Shown piece after piece: positions 7,484 to 15,155 of a stretch of 27,569 nt of DNA. How positions within the stretch are numbered: the first letter of the stretch is position 1; each line of letters opens with the position of its first letter. A program made the translations under genes and the position numbers. Where the stretch lies: contig JAZRFL010000162.1 in the NCBI GenBank assembly GCA_045661365.1, positions 1 through 27,569 of the forward strand, read 5' to 3'. Source of the stretch: UMGS1484 sp045661365 (lineage in GTDB: Bacteria; Bacillota; Clostridia; Oscillospirales; Acutalibacteraceae). A model generated the notes under the pieces. That model searched no databases, was not told where the DNA came from, and worked only from the letters and a program-made list of their open reading frames with translations.

Positions 7484-7618
7484 ATGTGTGGTAACAACAA
7501 TTGCTGGATCTGGATCATTGTGATCCTGTTGCTGGTTTGCGGCTGCGGTAACGGCAGTGCTTTCGGCGGCAACAACTGCGGTTGCGGTAACGACAACGGT
7601 TGCGGTTGCGGCTGCTAA
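7484..7618 (+). CDS. 44-residue Cys/Gly-rich small membrane-associated peptide
   Basis: The reading frame starts at an ATG seven bases after AAAGGAGG and ends in TAA. The peptide begins MCGNNNCW, continues with a short hydrophobic run (about residues 8-18), and ends in a Gly/Asn/Cys tail with repeated Cys-Gly units. It has nine cysteines in 44 residues, mostly in Cys-Gly units. A strong terminator follows directly, so it is a discrete gene. No clear promoter is visible, so some expression may come from thrS read-through. The shape (tiny, one hydrophobic stretch, Gly-rich) recalls YjcZ-like sporulation peptides, but I do not recognise a family. A coat, metal-binding or membrane role is possible. 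Confidence 0.7.
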   Translation: MCGNNNCWIWIIVILLLVCGCGNGSAFGGNNCGCGNDNGCGCGC

Positions 7619-7634
7619 GGCAGGGCAATCCACA

Positions 7635-7665
7635 AAAAAGACCTCTTGCAAAAGGGGTCTTTTTT
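7635..7665 (+). terminator. Rho-independent terminator after the 44-residue peptide gene
   Basis: AAAAGACCTCTT and AAGGGGTCTTTT form a 12-bp stem with one G-U pair and a GCAA loop, followed by Ts. Confidence 0.88.
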
Positions 7666-7692
7666 GCTGTGCGAAAAAATTTCGGGTTCCCC

Positions 7693-7721
7693 TTGCAACC
7701 CAATTTATGGCGTGATATAAT
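7693..7721 (+). promoter_or_regulatory. Promoter for the dockerin protein gene
   Basis: There is a -35 TTGCAA (7693-7698), a 17-bp spacer ending in TGA (an extended -10), and a perfect -10 TATAAT (7716-7721), about 48 bases before the start codon. Confidence 0.82.
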
Positions 7722-7768
7722 AAACATAATATAGGTGCAAATTCTTTTGTGCCAAAGGAGGAATCATT

Positions 7769-10700
7769 ATGGCAAGAAAACAGTTATTAACCCGCGGGAT
7801 CAGTTTGGTATTAACCTTGCTGTTGCTGATTGGTTTGCTACCGATGGGCGGTTTGACTGCTGTGGCAGAAACAACCGCTTTAACGTTGGACAGTTTGATC
7901 ACCGTTGATCTGCCTGCCAATAGCGAAACGGTAACCCTTACCTTCACTCCGGAAGAAGATGGTTATTATGCCATTTATTCCCAAGACGGTTATGATCCTT
8001 GTGTCACGATTTTGGATTCCGAAGGGAACGAAGCATGGCACGATGATGACAGCGGGGAAGGCTACAATTTTTATGTAAAAGGGATTTTCCGCAAAGGTGA
8101 AACCTATTTGGTGGAGGTACACTCTTTGAATGATGAAGGGGAAACCTGTACGATCGGGGTTTGTACCGCACGCGAGGTGCAAACGATCGAACTGAAACAG
8201 GAAGCAGACCGTTCCACCGTAATCGAAGGGTACGAATATGAAACGCTTGATTTGAGCGGGCTGGAGCTGACCGTGACCTTTACTGACGACAGCACGGTTC
8301 TTTGGTCATATGATAAGTGGAAGTACGGTGAGAATTCGGAGTATTTCGAGTGTGATATTTATCATAATGACACTATGATCAACGACGACGGTGATTATTG
8401 TGTTGCGTTTTATTGCGACGGTGCGGAATATTTCTACCCGTTAGAACGGATCCCCTCTCCGGTGAAATCCATTACCTATAACGGTGCTCCCATTGTGTTG
8501 TTGGAGAATAGCGGTGGGTATCAAGAAGAGCATTTCATTTATGATTACGAAGTACCGAGTGATGCTACCTTTACCATTGCTTTTAACGACGGTACCAGCG
8601 TGACCGGTACCGAGCAAGAGCTGGAGGAACAATTGGAGTATGACCGGATTTATTATGATTCCAATCAATCGAATGTTCCTTGGGTGTTGGGTACCGACAA
8701 TGAGCTTAAGGTTTTGTATTTAAACGTTACCACTACCATTCCGGTTCACGTGGTGACGACTCCCATTGAAAATGTTGTGGTGCATTCGGCACCTACTTGC
8801 AAATATTACTTTGGTGATGTGAGCAATGGGTATATGGAAGATGGTGCGTATTATTTCATTCCGAAAAACTTGAACGGCCTGTCCTTTACCGCCACCATGA
8901 AGGACGGCACTACCGTAACCTACGATGACGATGATATTATGATGGGAAATCAAACCATCGACGGAAACGAGTATGATATCGAACGCGTTACCCTGACCCA
9001 ACCCGGTAAGGTTATGGTTACCTTAACGTATTTGGGGTTCGATATTACGTACGAAGTAACGGTTGCGGCTCCCCTTGTCCTGTCTACCAAAGAGGCAACC
9101 GAAGCGGATATTACGCCCGGGGGAACGGCAGTCTTTTCTTTCGTTCCGGAAGAAGATGGCTGGTATGTCGTGTCTTCCGAAAATGGGAATGACCCTCGTA
9201 TAAGTGCCTATGACATTAACGGCAACCAAATCGATTCCGATGACGATGGCGGCAGTGGGTATAATTTCTTGTTGCGTGTACATATGACAAAAGGGGAATC
9301 CTATTTCTTTTGTGTGAATAGCTATAGCGATAAAGGGGAACAGTTATCGGTTGAGGTTTACAAAACCGGCTCCGTGCAATCCATTTCGCTGAAAACACCG
9401 GCCAATCATCCCAATGTGATTGAAGGGTATGAAGAAGATACCTTTGATTTAAGCGGTTTGGAATTGAATTTGCATTTGGATAACGGCAGCACCGTGGTTT
9501 GGTCGTATGATGAATGGCGGCTGGATGAGGGCGATTCGGCCATACATCACGTTTACACGGTTTCGTTTGAGAAAATCATAGAAGAGGATGCCTGTGAAGC
9601 GGTGTTTACCTGTGATGAGGCAAGGTTCGTTTATTCGTTGGAAATCATTCCTTCTCCGGTAAAATCCGTTACGTATCATGGTGACCCCATTGAATTGATT
9701 GAGAATACCAACGGGTGGATAGAAGGGGATTACTATTACTACAGTGTCGGTTTCCTCTATGAAGCTATTTTTACCGTTGCTTTTCACGATGGTACCGAAA
9801 TTACCGGCACACTTGACGAGATCAATGACCAATTAGAACGTGGTTATATCGATTACTTCGCCGATCAAGCGGGAACCCATTGGGTGCTTGGCACAGACAA
9901 TAAAATCGATGTTTTCTGTTTGGGGGTAAACACGATCGTTCCGGTTCATATTTTACCCTGTCCTTTCACCCGGGTAACAGTAAATTCCGCTCCTTCTCGT
10001 CAATATTATTTCGGCGCCGAATTGTATGGATATATGGAAGAAGAGAAGTACTGTTTTTATCCCGGGGATTTAACCGGTTTGTCTTTTACTGCTACTTTGC
10101 AAGACGGTTCTACCGTAACCTACCATGGGGACGATATTGATATGGACGAAGGGACCATTGACGGGTATCCCTATGAAATACATGAGGTTGTGGTTACCGA
10201 GCCCGGTAAGGCAACGGCTACTTTGTATTATAAAGGGTATGCGATCGAATATCCGTTGGATGTGCTGGCTTCTCCCATTGAAAAAGTAGAGATAATCCAA
10301 GATGCCTCTCGTTTGGAATATGAGGGTACCTTCTATCCTTTCTTGGATGGCATGCAAGTGTGTGTTACCTTTACCGACGGTTCCAGCGAAACCGTAACAC
10401 TAAACGAGCAAACCATTACCTATGAAATGGAACACATTTGCAGTTTTAAAGTAGGGGAATGGGATGCGTACGTGAAATACGCGTACGATTACGATACCAA
10501 CAAAGAGTATTATGAAGTTTGGTGCTTGGATAAGATGGCAGCCTATACCGGCTTCCAATTTGACTATGACGCCAAAATAGAAGACATGACCGTAGTCCAA
10601 TTTAATCCGGACATAAACGGCACCGTTTTGCAGTTGTTGTATGAAGACGGAACGCAAAAAACGGTAACCTTGAACAGTTTGGTGTCCGAGCCCTATCCCA

Positions 10701-11035
10701 ATGGGAGCACTCACGGGTATGCTTCAACCGAATTGGGCATTGGCTATTACACAATTGATACCGAAGAAAAAGATGGTGTGATTATTGGTTATGATTTTTC
10801 TTTTGTAGGGTTTCATGAAAAGATTTTCCTTGAACAGGGACGGGTAGGCGACCTGACCAACGACGGTAAGATTGGCGCAGACGATGCGTTGGAGGTTCTG
10901 AAAATGGTGGTTGGGAAATCACAAGTCACCGCCGACAAGAAAATGGTTGCCGACGTGAACCGAGACGGTAAGATTGGCGCCGACGACGCTTTGGAAATTC
11001 TGAAAAAGGTCGTTGGTAAGGACAGCATTCTGTAA
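7769..11035 (+). CDS. Secreted, internally duplicated beta-sandwich protein with C-terminal type I dockerin
   Basis: This 1088-residue protein has a Sec signal peptide (about 1-34, ending AVAE). Two copies of a roughly 400-residue unit follow. Each has a PPC-like domain (PEEDGYYAIYS in copy 1, PEEDGWYVVSS in copy 2), then Ig-like segments marked VIEGYEYETLDLSGLEL or VIEGYEEDTFDLSGLEL, and later WVLGTDN and GLSFTATMKDG-type blocks. After a third partial Ig-like region, residues about 1024-1088 form a dockerin: two Ca-binding repeats, DLTNDGKIGADD and DVNRDGKIGADD, each followed by an ALE[VI]LK helix. The ATG follows AAAGGAGG. No catalytic domain is visible, so it may be a binding or structural component recruited to a cohesin-bearing scaffold. 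No cohesin is seen in the window. Confidence 0.85.
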   Translation: MARKQLLTRGISLVLTLLLLIGLLPMGGLTAVAETTALTLDSLITVDLPANSETVTLTFTPEEDGYYAIYSQDGYDPCVTILDSEGNEAWHDDDSGEGYNFYVKGIFRKGETYLVEVHSLNDEGETCTIGVCTAREVQTIELKQEADRSTVIEGYEYETLDLSGLELTVTFTDDSTVLWSYDKWKYGENSEYFECDIYHNDTMINDDGDYCVAFYCDGAEYFYPLERIPSPVKSITYNGAPIVLLENSGGYQEEHFIYDYEVPSDATFTIAFNDGTSVTGTEQELEEQLEYDRIYYDSNQSNVPWVLGTDNELKVLYLNVTTTIPVHVVTTPIENVVVHSAPTCKYYFGDVSNGYMEDGAYYFIPKNLNGLSFTATMKDGTTVTYDDDDIMMGNQTIDGNEYDIERVTLTQPGKVMVTLTYLGFDITYEVTVAAPLVLSTKEATEADITPGGTAVFSFVPEEDGWYVVSSENGNDPRISAYDINGNQIDSDDDGGSGYNFLLRVHMTKGESYFFCVNSYSDKGEQLSVEVYKTGSVQSISLKTPANHPNVIEGYEEDTFDLSGLELNLHLDNGSTVVWSYDEWRLDEGDSAIHHVYTVSFEKIIEEDACEAVFTCDEARFVYSLEIIPSPVKSVTYHGDPIELIENTNGWIEGDYYYYSVGFLYEAIFTVAFHDGTEITGTLDEINDQLERGYIDYFADQAGTHWVLGTDNKIDVFCLGVNTIVPVHILPCPFTRVTVNSAPSRQYYFGAELYGYMEEEKYCFYPGDLTGLSFTATLQDGSTVTYHGDDIDMDEGTIDGYPYEIHEVVVTEPGKATATLYYKGYAIEYPLDVLASPIEKVEIIQDASRLEYEGTFYPFLDGMQVCVTFTDGSSETVTLNEQTITYEMEHICSFKVGEWDAYVKYAYDYDTNKEYYEVWCLDKMAAYTGFQFDYDAKIEDMTVVQFNPDINGTVLQLLYEDGTQKTVTLNSLVSEPYPNGSTHGYASTELGIGYYTIDTEEKDGVIIGYDFSFVGFHEKIFLEQGRVGDLTNDGKIGADDALEVLKMVVGKSQVTADKKMVADVNRDGKIGADDALEILKKVVGKDSIL

Positions 11036-11067
11036 GGAAAAATCGGTTTTAAGAGAAATGAAAAAAC

Positions 11068-11103
11068 AAGGTGTGGGCCGTCGGCTCACACCTTACTTTT
11101 TTA
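11068..11103 (+). terminator. Terminator between convergent genes
   Basis: AAGGTGTG (11068-11075) pairs with CACACCTT (11087-11094), with an inner GCC/GGC pairing. A T-run follows on the plus strand. The flanking A-rich bases could also let it work for the convergent carboxypeptidase gene. Confidence 0.85.
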
Positions 11104-11121
11104 TATGATTTTTGGTATCAT

Positions 11122-12468
11122 TTATCGGTCGTCGTTGTTTTTTCTTACTTTCGATTGCCACAGTCGCCGCCGCCGTTGGTTGACTCGTATGTTCCATACC
11201 ACAAGGACGATAATTGCGGAAAGCAACAGAAGCACCGGCACGTAAAACCAGGGGGAGGACAACACCGCCATAACACCTTTTTTGGTGCGATCCCACATAA
11301 AAGAGCCGGTATCTCGCTCACAGGCGGTTTGGGCAACCAAATTGATGGTACCGATCTCTTCTCCCGCACACATGACGGTGGCGGTACCCAGTACAGCGCC
11401 CTTTTCAATGGGGGCTTCTAAGGTGGTAGCGGTAATGTGAGGAACCAAAATTACGTTGTCTTGAGACTGTTTGGGTACCATGGCGAAAAATTCTTTTTCG
11501 GGAACCAATTTGACGTAATCGGTTTCGTCGCACAAAGTGACCTTGATTTCTTCCACCGGTTGGGTGGTATTGATCACGTTTTTGTATTCCAACTCGGTAA
11601 ATGCCCAGTACAACAGATCGTAGGTAGTATCAAATTCTTTGTGTACGTCGTAGCCGTTAAGCTTTTCGGCAGGGCAATTCATAACGACCGACAAGTACCG
11701 TTGACCGTCTTTTTCGGCAAGGGAAACCAGGTTTCGGCCTGCGGCATCGGTATAGCCGGTCTTGAGTCCTTGTACCCGTTTGTAGTACCAACTGGACGAG
11801 GGATTGATCATGTAATTGGTGGTGGTGTAGGTGCGCTCGTCGCTCATGTTGGTTTTGGGCAAGGTATAGGTTACGGTGGAACAGATCTTGGTCAGTTCGG
11901 GGTGTTGTATGATCTCTTTTGCCAACAAATACAGATCATAGGCGGTGGTGACCTGACGGTCGTCATGTAATCCGTGGGGATTGACGTAGACGGTGTTTTT
12001 CATTCCCAGTTGCGCGGCTTTTTGGTTCATCAATGCCACAAATCCTTCTACCGAGCCGGACACTTCTATGGCGATTACGTTGGCGGCATCACAAGCCGAG
12101 GGAATCAGCAACAGATTCAGCAATTGCTCCATGGTGACCTGTTCGCCCGGTTTCAGCCAAGCCGAAGCCGCGCCGGTGTTCCATAAATCGTCCACCACGT
12201 CGTCGTACACCGTTATGGTTTTGGTCAGGTCAGGGGTTTGCTCCAACGCGACCAAAGCGGTCATGAGTTTGGTGACCGAGGCAGGATAAATGGAGGCGGT
12301 GGCATTTTTTTGGTAAACCACCGTATTGGTTTCCAAATTCACCATGTAAACCGAACCTGCATGGACTTCTACCTCCGGGGGAGGGGTGTAAGCCGATGCC
12401 GTGGGGGTGAATAGGGTAGCAAAAACTACCAAAAAACATAAAATTATAGAAATTTTGTATTTTTTCAT
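11122..12468 (-). CDS. D-alanyl-D-alanine carboxypeptidase (penicillin-binding protein 5/6 family)
   Basis: This 448-residue serine peptidase trims the terminal D-Ala from peptidoglycan stem peptides outside the membrane. It has a signal peptide (about 1-26), the active-site SxxK motif at Ser64-Lys67 (ASVTKLMT), and KTG at 236-238 (GLKTGYTD). The second motif reads SACD (124-127), with Cys where the usual SxN asparagine stands. A membrane-spanning helix near residues 400-422 and a very basic cytoplasmic tail (RRRR) end the protein, instead of the amphipathic anchor of classic PBP5. The ATG follows AGAGGG. It is transcribed alone, divergent from the metallophosphoesterase. Confidence 0.9.
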   Translation of the reverse strand: MKKYKISIILCFLVVFATLFTPTASAYTPPPEVEVHAGSVYMVNLETNTVVYQKNATASIYPASVTKLMTALVALEQTPDLTKTITVYDDVVDDLWNTGAASAWLKPGEQVTMEQLLNLLLIPSACDAANVIAIEVSGSVEGFVALMNQKAAQLGMKNTVYVNPHGLHDDRQVTTAYDLYLLAKEIIQHPELTKICSTVTYTLPKTNMSDERTYTTTNYMINPSSSWYYKRVQGLKTGYTDAAGRNLVSLAEKDGQRYLSVVMNCPAEKLNGYDVHKEFDTTYDLLYWAFTELEYKNVINTTQPVEEIKVTLCDETDYVKLVPEKEFFAMVPKQSQDNVILVPHITATTLEAPIEKGAVLGTATVMCAGEEIGTINLVAQTACERDTGSFMWDRTKKGVMAVLSSPWFYVPVLLLLSAIIVLVVWNIRVNQRRRRLWQSKVRKNNDDR

Positions 12469-12512
12469 GGTAAAATCCCTCTGGATATGTTATAATTCAG
12501 TAAACCATATTT

Positions 12513-12541
12513 AGTATATCATCTTTTTTTACAAATGAAAA
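12513..12541 (-). promoter_or_regulatory. Possible promoter for the carboxypeptidase gene
   Basis: On the minus strand there is a -10 TATACT (12513-12518) and a weak -35 TTTTCA (12536-12541) with 17-bp spacing. A plus-strand TATAAT (12491-12496) in the same AT-rich gap may serve the divergent metallophosphoesterase, but its -35 is poor. Confidence 0.4.
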
Positions 12542-12572
12542 GAGTTATTTGGTAATAAGTGAGGAATTTTTT

Positions 12573-13262
12573 ATGATCTACATTACCGGCGATATGCATG
12601 GCGATGAACAACGACTGTACGAAAAAAATCTGCGAAAGTTAAAAGAAGGCGATACCCTGATCATTTGCGGCGACTTTGGTTTTGTGTGGGACAACAGTCC
12701 TCGGGAAAAAAAGTTGTTGGAAGCGTTGGGTAACCGTAAATACAACGTAGCATTTGTGGACGGGACCCACGAAAACTATGACCTGCTCAACGACTGTCGC
12801 ATGACCGTGTGGAACGGCGGGCGGGTGCATCGTGTCAGCGGGAATTTGTTTCACTTAATGCGGGGACAGATCTTTACCATAGAGGGGAAAACCTTTTTCA
12901 CCTTTGGCGGTGGGGAAAGTCCTGACCGAGACATGCGTACCGAGCATGAATCTTGGTGGCGAGAGGAGCTGCCTTCGCCGGAAGAAATGTCCGAAGGTGC
13001 TGAAAATATTGACGAAGCAGGCTGTCGGGTCGACTATATCATTACCCATGAGCCGCCGTCGCTTGTTAAATCGGCTATGCTGCTGCGCCACGGTGAAGCC
13101 GACCGAATCAATCGGCTAAACGGCTACTTTGAGCAACTCAATCGAGAGTGCGAATTTTCCCATTGGTTTTTTGGCAGTATGCACGAAGATCGACGGATCA
13201 CTCCGGTACATACGGCAGTATTTCGTGACGTGTTGCCCTTGCATTTGTTTGAAGAAGAATAA
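12573..13262 (+). CDS. Calcineurin-like metallophosphoesterase
   Basis: This 229-residue cytoplasmic enzyme hydrolyses phosphoester bonds using two metal ions. The ordered motifs are GDMHG (Asp7, His9), CGDFG (Asp34), the GNHE-equivalent VDGTHEN (Thr65, His66), THEPP, and SMHEDR near the end. The usual Asn of GNHE is replaced by Thr. The ATG at 12573 follows GTGAGG by eight bases. An earlier in-frame ATG (12549) has no ribosome binding site. The gene stands alone, between the divergent carboxypeptidase and a bidirectional terminator. The substrate cannot be told from the sequence. Confidence 0.88.
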   Translation: MIYITGDMHGDEQRLYEKNLRKLKEGDTLIICGDFGFVWDNSPREKKLLEALGNRKYNVAFVDGTHENYDLLNDCRMTVWNGGRVHRVSGNLFHLMRGQIFTIEGKTFFTFGGGESPDRDMRTEHESWWREELPSPEEMSEGAENIDEAGCRVDYIITHEPPSLVKSAMLLRHGEADRINRLNGYFEQLNRECEFSHWFFGSMHEDRRITPVHTAVFRDVLPLHLFEEE

Positions 13263-13269
13263 AAAAGAA

Positions 13270-13303
13270 AAGGTCAAGGAGAGTACCCTCCTTGACCTTT
13301 TTT
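13270..13303 (+). terminator. Bidirectional terminator
   Basis: AAGGTCAAGGAG (13270-13281) and CTCCTTGACCTT (13288-13299) form a perfect 12-bp stem. Ts follow on the plus strand, and As precede it (Ts on the minus strand). It serves both convergent genes. Confidence 0.92.
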
Positions 13304-13306
13304 GTG

Positions 13307-14176
13307 TTATTGCCCCACGTAGCGGTACAGGTATTCAATGCAGTATCGCTCACGGATCTTTTCCAAGGTGTCGTATTCTTCGCAATGGTTGAAGCCGACT
13401 CCCAATCGAATGGCGCAGGCGTTTCCTCCGCCCGATTCCAAAAACCAAACCCGACCGTTTTGGTCAATGCGATATACCACGGCGGTGTGCTGTGAGCCGC
13501 CACCTTCTACGCGGAAAATATCGCCCACACGCAGATCGGTGATTTGATCGGGCAGATATTTCACCCAACCGTCGTGGTTGCCGGTACGGGGTACGGCATC
13601 CATCGGTTTGCCCACCAAATGGGTCACCACTTGTGCCATTACGTAGCAAGCAAAGCCGTGACATTCGTATTGGTTCATGTAGTTGTAGCTTTTGTAGTAA
13701 TTGTTGTCTTGTACAGGATTGTCGCCGCCTACCAGATCGTCAGTAACGGTCATCATTTGATCCGAACAGCAGTTGTACCGCCCGCTGAAAGAGGCCAATC
13801 CGCTGGACGGCTCGTAAATGGTCCAATAGTTTCCGGGGGTGAGATGGTATTTTTTGCAAATGGCATCGATCATATCGGTGGTAATGATTCCTTTGCTTTG
13901 GGGGAATTCCACCGCGGAGTTTACCGTGGGGGCGGGCTTGCCCATAGGGGCTACCACCTCTTCCTCCTGCCGTACGGGCGGGGCAGAAGTAGAAGCGTCT
14001 TCCTTCACGTCGGTCGCGGTTTGCACCGTGATTTGCGTGGAGGATTCGGGTGCATCGGTAACGGTTTGGGTTGCGGTAGTGGCAGAAGATGGTGCTTCTC
14101 CCATAAAAGCGCAAGCAATCGGCGAACAGGCCAAAATGCACAGGAAAAATGCCAAAATACGTGTAGAACGTTTCAT
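13307..14176 (-). CDS. Secreted Cys/His hydrolase-like protein (CHAP or NlpC/P60-like fold)
   Basis: This 289-residue protein has an N-terminal export signal (about 1-24) and a Ser/Thr/Ala/Pro/Val-rich linker (about 27-88) typical of wall-spanning proteins. The C-terminal domain has ECHGFACYVM (Cys172) near the start of a helix and GSQHTAVVY (His230) at the start of a strand, followed by VWFLESGGG. That Cys, His and polar order is the pattern of CHAP or NlpC/P60 peptidoglycan amidases and peptidases. The match is by pattern only, and the region before Cys172 (TPGNYWTIYEP) is unfamiliar. The ATG follows AGAAAGG. It is a single gene between terminators. A cell-wall hydrolase or amidase role is inferred. 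Confidence 0.6.
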   Translation of the reverse strand: MKRSTRILAFFLCILACSPIACAFMGEAPSSATTATQTVTDAPESSTQITVQTATDVKEDASTSAPPVRQEEEVVAPMGKPAPTVNSAVEFPQSKGIITTDMIDAICKKYHLTPGNYWTIYEPSSGLASFSGRYNCCSDQMMTVTDDLVGGDNPVQDNNYYKSYNYMNQYECHGFACYVMAQVVTHLVGKPMDAVPRTGNHDGWVKYLPDQITDLRVGDIFRVEGGGSQHTAVVYRIDQNGRVWFLESGGGNACAIRLGVGFNHCEEYDTLEKIRERYCIEYLYRYVGQ

Positions 14177-14262
14177 AGAATAAACCTTTCTGTAGGGAAT
14201 GGATTCCTAGGGGTCTAATCGTTGAATGGAATAAATTGGGTGCGCCAAAAGTGGCGACAACT

Positions 14263-14288
14263 TTTATAGTTTACCACGAATTGGTCAA
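14263..14288 (-). promoter_or_regulatory. Possible promoter for the secreted hydrolase-like gene
   Basis: On the minus strand there is a TATAAA (14263-14268) and a TTGACC (14283-14288). The spacing of only 14 bp is short, so one of the two boxes may be wrong. Confidence 0.35.
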
Positions 14289-14348
14289 AAATGCAATCTT
14301 TTTTTGCGAATCGTCCTATCGGTGGAGAGAAAATGCGCTTTTTTGACA

Positions 14349-14385
14349 ATAAAATCCCCCTGTATACCATGTGATATACAGGGGG
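14349..14385 (-). terminator. Terminator after the 14405-15037 gene
   Basis: CCCCCTGTATA (14356-14366) and TATACAGGGGG (14375-14385) form a perfect 11-bp stem. The minus-strand tail is ATTTTATT. Confidence 0.8.
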
Positions 14386-14404
14386 GAATAGGCATGCGAG
14401 ATCG

Positions 14405-15037
14405 TTACGGTTGGGTAGGTGTTTCTTCTGTCGGAGCGAGTCCTTCTGCTATCAGTTTTTTGATGAGTTGCTCGGCTTGACTTACTCGCTGTTGCACCTG
14501 TGGGTTTTGTTGTTGCTCGGCAGATTCGATCACACGAATGCAAAAATACAGATCCTTTGGCAGGTTGTATTCCGCCAACGCTTGTTGCAAAACACTGCCG
14601 TTCCAGTTCCAAGCTGTGTGGTCCTTGTCGGGTAAAAATTCGCAAGTGCGGAACATACCGTTACCCATTAAATATTCGTACCCATGCGTATCTACCACGT
14701 ACAAAATATAGTCAGAGGAAGAGGCCAACTGCAACAGCTTTTGCGAGTTGGAGATGGCGGTATTTTGTGAGCTGTTGTAGGAAACGTTGGTGACCTCGAA
14801 CTGGGTTTTTCCGTTTTGGTCATAGTCCCCGATCCGCTTGGCCAACTCCTGCTCCAACGCCAGTACACCGTTGTCGTGTACTACGCGGTTGCAATACAGT
14901 ACGCAGTTTTGATCATAAGGCTCTACGGTAGAGCATTGGGTGATGCCAACCACCAGGGTGAATGCGATAAACAATCCCAAAATGGTGTGCCATTTATAAT
15001 GATACCAATAGTTTTCCAATTTTTTCTTTATAGCCAT
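14405..15037 (-). CDS. Membrane-anchored protein of unknown function
   Basis: This 210-residue protein begins with a short basic and aromatic N-terminus (KKKLENYWYHYKWHT), then one membrane helix (about 18-34), then an outside domain. The domain has no motif I recognise; it ends in a Gln-rich helix and a Pro/Thr tail. The N-terminal pattern is one I associate with small membrane proteins of clostridia without known function. The ATG follows AGGTGA. It has its own promoter (15057-15085) divergent from the ABC exporter and its own terminator, so it is probably monocistronic. The closeness to the exporter promoter hints at linked control, but that is weak. Confidence 0.6.
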   Translation of the reverse strand: MAIKKKLENYWYHYKWHTILGLFIAFTLVVGITQCSTVEPYDQNCVLYCNRVVHDNGVLALEQELAKRIGDYDQNGKTQFEVTNVSYNSSQNTAISNSQKLLQLASSSDYILYVVDTHGYEYLMGNGMFRTCEFLPDKDHTAWNWNGSVLQQALAEYNLPKDLYFCIRVIESAEQQQNPQVQQRVSQAEQLIKKLIAEGLAPTEETPTQP

Positions 15038-15056
15038 ATTTTATCACCTGTAGGCC

Positions 15057-15085
15057 ATTATAACACAGTTGTTTTGATTTGGCAA
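15057..15085 (-). promoter_or_regulatory. Promoter for the 14405-15037 gene
   Basis: On the minus strand there is a -35 TTGCCA (15080-15085), a 17-bp spacer and a perfect -10 TATAAT (15057-15062). Confidence 0.8.
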
Positions 15086-15097
15086 TGCAAAAAATGC

Positions 15098-15126
15098 TTG
15101 ACAACCGCCGAAAAGGGTGATATCAT
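15098..15126 (+). promoter_or_regulatory. Promoter of the ABC exporter operon
   Basis: There is a perfect -35 TTGACA (15098-15103), a 17-bp spacer and a -10 TATCAT (15121-15126). The -10 box lies inside the palindrome at 15117-15137. Confidence 0.85.
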
Positions 15127-15137
15127 TTTGATATCAC
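15117..15137 (+). promoter_or_regulatory. Perfect palindromic operator overlapping the -10 box
   Basis: GTGATATCA (15117-15125) and TGATATCAC (15129-15137) are exact inverted repeats around TTT. The site covers the -10 box and the predicted transcription start, the classic place for a repressor. GntR/YtrA-type regulators often control this kind of ABC pair, but no regulator gene is adjacent. Confidence 0.75.
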
Positions 15138-15155
15138 TTAAAAGGAGATGACGCT

